Assembly (NCBI GenBank): GCA_030630905.1
Contig: DAOVMB010000104.1
Location: forward strand, 1-7,444
From: Sedimentisphaerales bacterium
GTDB lineage: Bacteria > Planctomycetota > Phycisphaerae > Sedimentisphaerales > Anaerobacaceae
DNA: 7,444 nt
Reading direction: 5' to 3'
The translations under genes were made by a program, and so were the position numbers. Below, one piece after another: positions 1 to 5,988 of the stretch (positions within the stretch are counted from its first letter, which is position 1; every line of letters starts with the position of its first letter). A model generated the notes under the pieces. The model was not told the origin of the DNA and did not search any database. It was given only the letters and a program-made list of their open reading frames with translations.

Positions 1-1
1 G

Positions 2-748
2 GACCAGTCACTGCTGAGGCAAGGCCTCGACAATGACGTGGCCAGTTGTGTTAATAGCGTCGGAGTCGAGGTCAACACGGCCAGCAAGCAGTTATTGACA
101 TACGTCTCGGGTCTCGGGCCGCAATTAGCTCGGAATATTATCGACTACAGGAACGAAAACGGGCCTTTCAAATCCCGGCAGCAGCTCAAAAAAGTTCACC
201 GCCTCGGGGCGAAGGCTTTCGAACAGGCGGCAGGATTCCTGAGAATACGAGACGCCGTCAATCCGCTTGATTCGAGCGCCGTGCACCCCGAAAGCTATCA
301 TGTTGTCGATGCAATGGCTGCGGACGCTGGCTGCTCAGTTGCGGATCTGATGAAGGATAAATCACTTCGGACGAAAATCCGCCTGCAAGACTATGTCAGC
401 GACACCGTAGGACTGCCCACGCTAAATGACATTATACAGGAACTGGCCAAGCCGGGCAGAGACCCCCGCAAGCAGTTTGAGATTTTCAGCTTCGCCGAAG
501 GCGTCAATAAAATCGAAGATATCCAAATCGGCATGAAGCTGCCCGGAATTGTCACCAACGTGACTAACTTCGGCGCGTTCGTTGATATCGGCGTCCATCA
601 GGACGGTCTCGTGCACATCAGCAACATGTCACACCATTACGTCAAGAACCCCGCCGACATAGTTAAGGTACAACAGAAGGTCAAAGTTACCGTTCTTGAT
701 ATAGACCTCACCAAGAACCGAATCAGTCTTTCAATGAAAGATTCATGA
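2..748 (+). CDS. tex: Tex-family transcription accessory / RNA-binding protein, C-terminal part (5' end outside window)
   Basis: The frame is open from base 2, so the GTG at 38 is an internal valine and not the start. About 248 residues are visible, of the roughly 720-780 usual for Tex. In order, and numbering from the codon at 38, they show the conserved segment CVNSVGVEVNTAS (residues 4-16), a helix-hairpin-helix region (about 15-70, with VSGLGPQLARNIIDYR and the ending FEQAAGFLRI), the family motif AVHPESY (81-87), and a C-terminal S1 RNA-binding domain (about 163-234, with GIVTNVTNFGAFVDIG and DGLVHIS). The protein ends directly after S1, as in many Tex proteins. Tex is a cytoplasmic nucleic-acid-binding protein linked to transcription and to RNA or ribosome-related functions; its exact role is not settled. 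The YqgF-like core lies upstream of the window. No clear terminator follows, but the inverted-repeat element at 789-929 could fold in the transcript. Confidence 0.95.
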   Translation, partial: DQSLLRQGLDNDVASCVNSVGVEVNTASKQLLTYVSGLGPQLARNIIDYRNENGPFKSRQQLKKVHRLGAKAFEQAAGFLRIRDAVNPLDSSAVHPESYHVVDAMAADAGCSVADLMKDKSLRTKIRLQDYVSDTVGLPTLNDIIQELAKPGRDPRKQFEIFSFAEGVNKIEDIQIGMKLPGIVTNVTNFGAFVDIGVHQDGLVHISNMSHHYVKNPADIVKVQQKVKVTVLDIDLTKNRISLSMKDS

Positions 749-788
749 GGCTACCCATCTGTGCGGAACCAAGCCCGTTGGAGACTAA

Positions 789-929
789 GAGCCTATCCGA
801 ATAACGGTTCGCTATCACTTGTCATGCTGAGCGCAGTGAAGCATCTGGATTGCGAACGGTGATATCAAGCCCAGATTCTTCGGCTTCGCCTCAGAATGAC
901 AAACGCTAAAGGGTAATTGGGATAGGCTC
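789..929. mobile_element. 141-bp MITE-like element with terminal inverted repeats
   Basis: The ends are perfect inverted repeats: AGAGCCTATCC at 788-798 and GGATAGGCTCT at 920-930. The next dozen bases inward are partly complementary. Taking the element as 789-929, it is flanked by TAA on both sides (786-788 and 930-932), a possible 3-bp target duplication of the TNA type made by some IS5-family transposases. It has no coding capacity. A smaller palindromic repeat fills its middle (820-901). Classification as a non-autonomous element is inferred; a 3-bp duplication could be chance. Confidence 0.6.
820..901. repeat. Dispersed palindromic repeat, copy 1 (82 bp)
   Basis: The left arm begins TGTCATGCTGAGCG and ends GAAGCATCT (820-846). 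The right arm begins AGATTCTTCGG and ends CTCAGAATGACA (873-901). The arms are imperfect inverted repeats of each other around a 26-bp centre. A second copy lies at 6612-6718: left arms match at 25 of 27 positions and right arms at 28 of 29, while the centres are unrelated. This copy sits inside the larger inverted-repeat element at 789-929. It could fold as a long hairpin downstream of tex. Confidence 0.85.
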
Positions 930-938
930 TAAAGCAAC

Positions 939-1148
939 TTAACGATAAGGCAGGGGTTTCGGGTTCAGCCACTGAATTACGCTGTCCTTGATTGCCCAGG
1001 CAGTAAAGAAATTACCCCTGGGGGTATGATGGCCATTATAAAAAGGTGCAAGGTACTGATCGATATCTACCTTGTACTTTTTGTAATCTGCGGCGAAAAC
1101 ATCCCGCACATCAATAACCGAATAGCGGCTTTTATCTTTATCATAGTG
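939..1148 (-). pseudogene. Remnant of a probable SGNH-type hydrolase C-terminus
   Basis: The reverse strand is open for 69 codons, from CAC at 1148 to TAA at 939-941, but has no proper start: a TAA (1149-1151) lies directly upstream. The peptide reads like real protein, with SVIDVRDVFAADYKKY followed by FYNGHHTPRGNFFTAWAIKD and ending NPKPLPYR. The H-T-P-R-G-N spacing and the amphipathic helix after it resemble the last block (DxxH...G) of SGNH/GDSL or AlgX-like hydrolases, with Asn in place of the usual Asp; this is a resemblance only. Upstream, the other two reverse frames stay open over about 1150-1262, so one frameshift near 1150 could have joined a longer gene. The remnant ends 9 bp from the inverted-repeat element at 789-929. 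It is most likely the decayed 3' end of a gene lost before the phosphoesterase gene. Confidence 0.45.
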
Positions 1149-1293
1149 TTATTCCTTGAAATATCGAGGATTTGTGATAATCTCGTTCTACGAAATACAT
1201 CCTGAAGGTATCGGTTGAACGGCCAGGTTTTAGCATTCGCGTGACCCCCGGCCCTTCGTGCACTAATGAGAAAGTTTTGAAAAGGAGACCGCC

Positions 1294-2238
1294 ATGAGTA
1301 TTGGATTAACCCGGCGAGATATGTTGCAGTTTATAGGCGTCGGTGCAATGTCAATGGCGCTACCAAAAAGGCTACATGGCGCACAGAAAGACGGCAAGGG
1401 TAAACAGGCAGCGGCAAAACTGTTAACCTTTTTCGGCTGGTCGGATACCCATATACCGGTCGATGGCGATGGGAGCAAATTGTGGCCGGCCATTGATGCT
1501 ATGAATCTGTTGCCGGGCAAGGCGTATCCGAAAAATATCGGCGGCATTGTCGATACACCCGCATTCGTATTTAATTGTGGAGACATTACCGAATGGCCCA
1601 CGCATCAGGCGAAAAAGACTTATGAGGATCTGATCACGAAACGGTTGAGACATCCCAGTTATGAAATATTGGGCAATCATGACGAGGCCGGGGCTGATGG
1701 CGTGGAGGGAGCGCCGCCGATTATGAAAGAGTGGTTCAAACGACGGTATGGAGACCTGAGCTATACGTTCGATCAGGGCGGGATTCATTTTGTGTGCCCT
1801 TTTTCGGCTTATGATGAGAGTCTGGGAAATCCGGCACAGGACGTAACAGCCGAAGCGATGGATTTTATCAGGAAAAATCTGCACCGGCATTATTCGCCCG
1901 ATCTCGTGCCGGAAAAGCTGGCATCCATACCGAAAGGAAGGCCGATCGTGGTGGCAACGCATTTATGCTTTGATGCGATGACCAATCGCGATGCGTTCGT
2001 AGACGCCCTGGGCGATGCCAATGTGATCATGGTGCTGGGCGGGCATTATCACAAGGCAAAGGTGACGCCTTATCGAGGCGTGAATTTTGTGCAGCTTCCA
2101 TCGGTCAATTCCGCCTGGCCCGAAGTGACCGTAATTCGAATCACATCGGATCGGCTGGTGGCGATTCCGTATGATTACAGTAAGTGCCAATGGATAGATA
2201 ATCCCGGGAAGATTTTGGATGTTAAGATATCGAGGTGA
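1294..2238 (+). CDS. Tat-exported calcineurin-like metallophosphoesterase
   Basis: The 314-residue protein starts with a twin-arginine signal (TRRDMLQFIGVGAMSMALP, residues 6-24), so it is probably exported folded, with metal loaded, to the periplasm. The ATG at 1294 is supported by AAAGGAG about 7 bases upstream and by the position of the Tat motif. The metal-binding motifs of the calcineurin-like fold occur in order: D51-x-H53 (SDTHIP), G96-D97 (NCGDITEW), G127-N-H-D130, H223 (VATHLCFD) and G250-H-Y-H253. All expected ligands are present, so the enzyme should be an active di-metal phosphoesterase. The substrate cannot be read from sequence; phosphodiesters, nucleotides, phospholipids and phosphoproteins are all possible in this superfamily. 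The gene stands alone on the + strand between a degraded gene remnant and the zinc-ribbon gene 131 bp downstream. No good intrinsic terminator follows it. Confidence 0.9.
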   Translation: MSIGLTRRDMLQFIGVGAMSMALPKRLHGAQKDGKGKQAAAKLLTFFGWSDTHIPVDGDGSKLWPAIDAMNLLPGKAYPKNIGGIVDTPAFVFNCGDITEWPTHQAKKTYEDLITKRLRHPSYEILGNHDEAGADGVEGAPPIMKEWFKRRYGDLSYTFDQGGIHFVCPFSAYDESLGNPAQDVTAEAMDFIRKNLHRHYSPDLVPEKLASIPKGRPIVVATHLCFDAMTNRDAFVDALGDANVIMVLGGHYHKAKVTPYRGVNFVQLPSVNSAWPEVTVIRITSDRLVAIPYDYSKCQWIDNPGKILDVKISR

Positions 2239-2311
2239 GTTAGGGCAAGGACGTGAAAGTGAAGCAAAATGCTAAAGCAATCTACCCATTGACCGGAGAG
2301 CCTTTTTTTTC

Positions 2312-2340
2312 TTCCTATTCGGAATTTCCGGATTTATAAT
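2312..2340 (+). promoter_or_regulatory. Probable sigma-70-type promoter for the zinc-ribbon gene
   Basis: A perfect -10 box TATAAT lies at 2335-2340. At the usual 17-bp spacing the -35 box is TTCCTA (2312-2317), only a 3-of-6 match. Transcription would start near 2347 and give a leader of about 23 bases containing AGAAAGG before the ATG at 2370. The T-tract at 2303-2310 lies upstream. Confidence 0.45.
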
Positions 2341-2369
2341 GTGGTAACAAAGATTAAGAAAGGCTCGAT

Positions 2370-2885
2370 ATGTCACTCATACAATGTCCTGAATGTAACA
2401 ACCAGATATCGGATAGAGCCGTTATGTGCCCGAAGTGCGGACTGCCGATGGCAGGCGGAAGGAGCGGTTATGAGTACCGTTCTCAGGCAAGCCTTTTTGG
2501 CCTTCCGTTGGTGCACATTGCCTCCGGCCTCGATCCTTCGACGGGAAGACCTCGCATCGCTAAAGGAATTATTGCGATTGGCAATATCGCCGTGGGTGGT
2601 CTGGCGATTGGTGGTTTGTCTTTCGGCGTCATTAGTTTTGGCGGATTGGCGCTGGGTCTGATTGCGCTCGGAGGGGCGGCTATCGGATTATTGCTGGCCC
2701 TTGGCGGCATGGCAATCGGCCTGGTCGCCATCGGCGGAGGAGCCATCGGCTACTACGCTCTGGGTGGTGGAGCATTTGGTGTGCATCCGCTCGGCGGCAA
2801 TGTCCAGGATCCTCAAGCCGTCGAGTTCTTCAAACGTTTTCTCGGCTCCTGGATCGAGCAGTTTCAGCGGGCCGGCCGGCGTTAA
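2370..2885 (+). CDS. Zinc-ribbon protein with glycine-rich pentapeptide repeat body
   Basis: The 171-residue protein opens with a zinc ribbon of two CxxC knuckles (C6, C9, C20, C23; CPECNNQISDRAVMCPKCG). A short linker follows (FGLPLVHIASG, 43-53). Residues 68-143 then form a regular five-residue repeat of consensus hydrophobic-A/S-I/L/F-G-G/hydrophobic, about 15 units, with one extra Leu near 107-108. From about residue 83 the unit endings alternate between a bulky residue and Gly, giving a ten-residue super-period. The tail (DPQAVEFFKRFLGSWIEQF) is a likely amphipathic helix. No signal peptide is seen. The glycine-rich hydrophobic block could insert in the membrane or fold as a compact beta-solenoid. 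The start at 2370 has AGAAAGG upstream. I recognise the general architecture (short zinc ribbon plus GG-type repeat) but know no function for it. It converges with the VIT/vWA operon, with 41 bp between stop codons. Confidence 0.85.
   Translation: MSLIQCPECNNQISDRAVMCPKCGLPMAGGRSGYEYRSQASLFGLPLVHIASGLDPSTGRPRIAKGIIAIGNIAVGGLAIGGLSFGVISFGGLALGLIALGGAAIGLLLALGGMAIGLVAIGGGAIGYYALGGGAFGVHPLGGNVQDPQAVEFFKRFLGSWIEQFQRAGRR
2571..2798 (+). repeat. Coding tandem repeat: about 15 pentapeptide units
   Basis: This stretch encodes residues 68-143 of the zinc-ribbon protein as consecutive five-residue units such as IAVGG, LAIGG, ISFGG, IALGG, VAIGG, YALGG and HPLGG. Gly is the fourth residue of every unit and Ala or Ser the second in all but the last (HPLGG). 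The repeat is conserved at protein level but varied in codons, so it is not a recent DNA duplication. Confidence 0.85.
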
Positions 2886-2926
2886 ACATTGACTTTTGCG
2901 CTCGACGGCCTCTTGCAAACGATGAT

Positions 2927-5506
2927 TCAATTCTGGACAGTTGTATCGTACCGTACACCGTCGGGCACGGGGACGGGGACTGCAACGGTAATGCCGTGGT
3001 CGCCAGCAGTCTTCCGGGAAGAATCAACGGCGATAAAAGCCGTGTACGCCGACATCAGGCCATATTCGAGCGCCACCTGCTTAATCTCGCCGGGCAGGTC
3101 CGGGTTGGTATCGAAAGCGGCCTGACTGCCCAGCGTCTCAATCTTTTTCCGCGCCCATACACAAGCGATGCCCGCGTGGGTGGCGGCGGAATCTTCGAGA
3201 TTAACTGCAATAGCAATGTCCTGAGTCATGTCGCCAACTTTACCTTTGACGTGAATGGTAGTGCTGCTGGCGCCTTTAAATCTGCCGGTAAGGATTACAG
3301 GCCGGCCGACGAAAAGATCGGGAATGCGATTAGGGTACATATCTGTAACCTGCATATTGCCCCAGTCGATTGTAACATCCGCCAGGGCCGGATGGCTGAT
3401 GCGGTCGTAGAACTCATCGACGACTTGCCCGGCACTGTTGTCCAGGCCGATATAAGCGACGGCGCCTTTTCCGAGTTTGGCCATCCGGTCGAGCAGGTAT
3501 CGGTTGACGGAGGAGCCGACGCCGAAGCTGAAAATTCTGCTGGCGCCGAGCCGCTGATGAATTGCGGCGAGGATTTCGGTTTCGTTGCCGATATAGCCGT
3601 CAGTCATAAACGAGACCAGGCGAAATCTTTTCGGATCATGCGCGAAGTCCAGCGCCGCCTTGATGCCCTCGATCATCATCGTGCCGCCGCTGCCGCGCAG
3701 GGACTCGATATATGCAAGCCCTTTGCGGATATTTTTAGGTGTTGCCGGCACAGGATTTGGCCCGAGTTTGGAAGCGTTATTTGAAAATCGGATAATCTGG
3801 AAAGTATCACCCGGCTGTAGTTTTTTCAGAGCACGTGTAATCGCCTGCTTGGCCTTGGCGATAGGTTTGCCGCTCATGCTGCCGGAGCAGTCGAGCACGA
3901 AGATCATCTCCATCGGGGCACGTTTCAGATACGAAAGATTGTCCGGCGGATAAAGCATGAGCGTGAAGAATCCGCCCCTTTCATCGCGGTGAGTCACCAG
4001 GGCCGACTTTACGGTTTTACCCGCGACCTTGTAGCGGAGCACGAAGTCCTTGTTGGGGATGCTGTCGAGGCTGCTGAGCTTGACCGTCCGCTTGTCACGT
4101 GCCGGAGAGCTGTTGTTTATCACGTGGCTGGTGCACACGAGTTGCTCGATTACCACGCCGGCGTCGATATCAACGGCCAGCGAAATATCATGCCCGCTGC
4201 GCTCGGAAGGTTTGAGGTACTGGACCTCGGTCTTTTGGCCCGAGATACCGGCTTTGCCGCGTGCTACGGCGCCGAGGCCATCAGTGAATCCGGGAGGGTT
4301 GAATCGAGGCCCGACGACCATGGGAAAAACAAATTCGTACCAGCCGTCCACGTAGGCCAAAGTATTAAAGTACTTGATATTAATGTCGATTTCCTTGCAC
4401 GGCTCTATGTTGGCTACCTTCTGCGTGAAGATATTCGGCCGCTCCTGGGTAAGAAGCGAAGCGACGTGTCCCTGTCTCCTGGCCTGTTGATAAATCTTCT
4501 CGGCCTCCTTTCGCTCACGAATGATGCCGCGGATGCGCCGCTCGCCTATCGTCATAATGAACTCGTTTATCGCCGCGTTCTGCGGCAGCGGAAATACATA
4601 AACCGCCTCGATCTTTTCGTCATAAGGATTATGAAACTGCTGGGTGACATCAACGGTTGCTATATAGCCGCAGATTTGAGCTTTCACATCGGTATGCTTG
4701 AGCGGCAGCGGGATTTCCTTTTCCTCTTGGGGCAGCTTAGCTAACATGGCACCGCAGCCGGGCGTATCCTCACCAGCGGGAACAGCCTGCGTTTCGGCTT
4801 TGGCTATCACCCAAACTTCATCCGCCGTGACATTAACCAATTCAGCAAGTATTCGTCTATCCGGCCTACTCATTGGTTCTGTGTCATAATATACAGTTCT
4901 CCCGGCTGAACGGCGAGGAGCCGATAAAACCAAGCCTGGTTGCCGACCATAACCACCCATGCCACCCATCATACCACCGTCATATCTATCGCCATCACGA
5001 CCGCTCCATTCATACTTGGCGACACTCCTACCACTGATCATACTGTCTTTTACTGACTTTTTCGCGGGCAATAATACAGGGCCCCTTACGACACCAAGTT
5101 CTGATCCTTCTTCGCTTTCGGGCTTTAGGGAGAACCTGATATCTTGTGGAACCGGTGGACGGTTAATCACCTCAGGCCGCGGAGTTCCCGTGGGACCCAG
5201 TATTGTAAGGCTATCAACTAATCTTTCCTTTCCCGGCTCGACCAAGACCTGATGTATGCCTATGCCATTTTCATCTTCCGGCGCATCCTGTTGTGGTTTA
5301 GATGGTTCAGTCGGTGTTTCCGCCCACACTATGGGTTCGGAATCGGGCTTGTTACTATCGTCGGCGATTGTTGATCTTTCGCTCGATTCATCCGCCGGCT
5401 GCTGTAAGGTTGTTGCCGGTCGTTCCTGGCAACCAATGAAAGAGCATACCAACACGATTGCGATCAGGCTAAGAAGAATTGATGCGATTAGGACTTTCTT
5501 TTTCAC
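2927..5506 (-). CDS. Surface lipoprotein with VIT and von Willebrand A domains
   Basis: The 859-residue protein begins with a lipoprotein signal: MKKK, a hydrophobic stretch 5-25 and the lipobox FIGC with Cys26, so it should be lipid-anchored outside the cytoplasm. Residues 27-250 are a low-complexity, acidic, proline-rich linker with a Gly/Met patch near 177-187 (DGGMMGGMGGYGR). A VIT domain spans about 265-395 (TVDVTQQFHNPYDEKIEAVY, then VFPLP, QERPNIFTQKVANIEP). A vWA domain spans about 533-700 with an intact MIDAS: D539-x-S541-x-S543, T609 and D636 (MTDG), so it should bind a divalent metal. A C-terminal region ends near VALEYGLMSAYTAFIAVD, typical of inter-alpha-trypsin-inhibitor-like proteins. 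The start is GTG at 5506, placed by AAAGGAG at 5514-5520. It is the last gene of a three-gene operon, 2 bp after its neighbour. The likely role is metal-dependent protein binding or adhesion at the envelope; the ligand is unknown. Confidence 0.92.
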   Translation of the reverse strand: MKKKVLIASILLSLIAIVLVCSFIGCQERPATTLQQPADESSERSTIADDSNKPDSEPIVWAETPTEPSKPQQDAPEDENGIGIHQVLVEPGKERLVDSLTILGPTGTPRPEVINRPPVPQDIRFSLKPESEEGSELGVVRGPVLLPAKKSVKDSMISGRSVAKYEWSGRDGDRYDGGMMGGMGGYGRQPGLVLSAPRRSAGRTVYYDTEPMSRPDRRILAELVNVTADEVWVIAKAETQAVPAGEDTPGCGAMLAKLPQEEKEIPLPLKHTDVKAQICGYIATVDVTQQFHNPYDEKIEAVYVFPLPQNAAINEFIMTIGERRIRGIIRERKEAEKIYQQARRQGHVASLLTQERPNIFTQKVANIEPCKEIDINIKYFNTLAYVDGWYEFVFPMVVGPRFNPPGFTDGLGAVARGKAGISGQKTEVQYLKPSERSGHDISLAVDIDAGVVIEQLVCTSHVINNSSPARDKRTVKLSSLDSIPNKDFVLRYKVAGKTVKSALVTHRDERGGFFTLMLYPPDNLSYLKRAPMEMIFVLDCSGSMSGKPIAKAKQAITRALKKLQPGDTFQIIRFSNNASKLGPNPVPATPKNIRKGLAYIESLRGSGGTMMIEGIKAALDFAHDPKRFRLVSFMTDGYIGNETEILAAIHQRLGASRIFSFGVGSSVNRYLLDRMAKLGKGAVAYIGLDNSAGQVVDEFYDRISHPALADVTIDWGNMQVTDMYPNRIPDLFVGRPVILTGRFKGASSTTIHVKGKVGDMTQDIAIAVNLEDSAATHAGIACVWARKKIETLGSQAAFDTNPDLPGEIKQVALEYGLMSAYTAFIAVDSSRKTAGDHGITVAVPVPVPDGVRYDTTVQN

Positions 5507-5520
5507 TTTTATTCTCCTTT
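5507..5520 (-). promoter_or_regulatory. Shine-Dalgarno and stop-start junction coupling two operon genes
   Basis: Read on the reverse strand, AAAGGAG (5520-5514) is followed by AATAAAA and the GTG start at 5506. The Shine-Dalgarno bases are also the last sense codons (Lys-Gly-Glu) of the cohesin-like gene, whose TAA is at 5509-5511. Ribosomes ending the first gene would therefore be placed on the start of the second, which suggests translational coupling. It also supports GTG as the true start of the VIT/vWA gene. Confidence 0.75.
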
Positions 5521-5988
5521 TTCGAATGTGATTTCAGCAGGTATTTCTTTTCCGTCCGCGTCTGCGGCGACGATTAGCTTCAATTCGTATTGCGGCTCGG
5601 CATCGCCGATGATTTGCAGATGTATGGTAGTAATTCGTGTTCGGTCCGTAGGCAAGTCCCGGCCGGTGTTAAAAGCCGCGATGATGATACGGTCATTGGC
5701 CAAGGCGGCGGGATCGTAGTATGGCGCTTCTTTAAATGCTTCGTGCCGGCCGCCCTCGACGCCGACGATTTTGATTTGTCCGGCGGCAGGCTGTAGGGGC
5801 GGTTCGCGAACCGCCCTTACCTCGAACTGATAGGCCGCAAGGTTGCTGTTGCCGGAATCGATATAAATATGAAGCGGGGCGAAACGCACGCCGGGCTGAG
5901 CGGTCGAATAATCCTGTTCCGATTGCTGAGCCAGAACGGGGACTATCACACAAACGCTGGCTAAAATGATTAACGTTATTTTGTTCAT
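5509..5988 (-). CDS. Small secreted protein with cohesin-like sequence pattern
   Basis: The 159-residue product has a clear signal peptide (MNKITLIILASVCVIVPVLA, likely cleavage after residue 20). The mature part is predicted to be all beta. It follows the pattern of cohesin-type domains: a first strand LHIYIDSG, then NLAAYQFEVR, KIVGVEGG, a variable loop, RIIIAAFNTGRDLPTDRTRITTIHL and YELKLIVAADADG. The assignment is by eye and needs a profile search; another immunoglobulin-like beta sandwich is possible. Its start overlaps the dockerin gene stop by one base (TAATG), with GGGAG upstream, and its stop lies 2 bp before the VIT/vWA gene. A cohesin-like product next to a dockerin product suggests that the two bind each other outside the membrane. 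Residues 57-65 are encoded by a 28-bp palindrome (5793-5820), apparently an inserted repeat that lengthens the loop between two strands. Confidence 0.8.
   Translation of the reverse strand: MNKITLIILASVCVIVPVLAQQSEQDYSTAQPGVRFAPLHIYIDSGNSNLAAYQFEVRAVREPPLQPAAGQIKIVGVEGGRHEAFKEAPYYDPAALANDRIIIAAFNTGRDLPTDRTRITTIHLQIIGDAEPQYELKLIVAADADGKEIPAEITFEKGE
5793..5820. repeat. 28-bp near-perfect palindrome inside the cohesin-like gene
   Basis: The core GGGCGGTTCGCGAACCGCCC (5797-5816) is a perfect 20-bp palindrome. After one mismatch, three more pairs extend it (GTA at 5793-5795 with TAC at 5818-5820). It lies wholly within coding sequence and is read as Val-Arg-Ala-Val-Arg-Glu-Pro-Pro-Leu without breaking the frame. 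It resembles the short dispersed GC-rich palindromes found between genes in many bacteria (from memory, not searched). No second copy was seen in this window. Confidence 0.85.

Noticed and set aside
1173..1181. Extended -10-like TGTGATAAT upstream of the phosphoesterase gene
   Set aside because: There is no -35 box at proper spacing, it lies over 100 bp from the start codon, and it is in an A/T-rich remnant where such matches are common by chance.
1423..1962. 179-codon open frame on the reverse strand within the phosphoesterase gene
   Set aside because: The forward frame has all the phosphoesterase motifs; the reverse frame shows no recognisable features.
2293..2331. Possible terminator after the phosphoesterase gene (CCGGA ... 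TCCGG around a T-tract)
   Set aside because: The stem is only 5 bp, the loop is long, and the T-tract lies inside the loop instead of after the stem.
2483..2746. Proline-rich reverse frame opposite the glycine repeats
   Set aside because: Its proline- and alanine-rich repeats are the complement of the Gly-Ala-Ile codons in the real gene.
2996..3784. 262-codon open frame on the + strand opposite the VIT/vWA gene
   Set aside because: It lies fully antisense to the vWA and C-terminal regions, which have intact motifs. Its translation has no domain character and it has no ribosome binding site.
3989..4744. 251-codon open frame on the + strand opposite the VIT domain
   Set aside because: It is antisense to the conserved VIT and linker coding sequence; the open length follows from the composition of the true gene.
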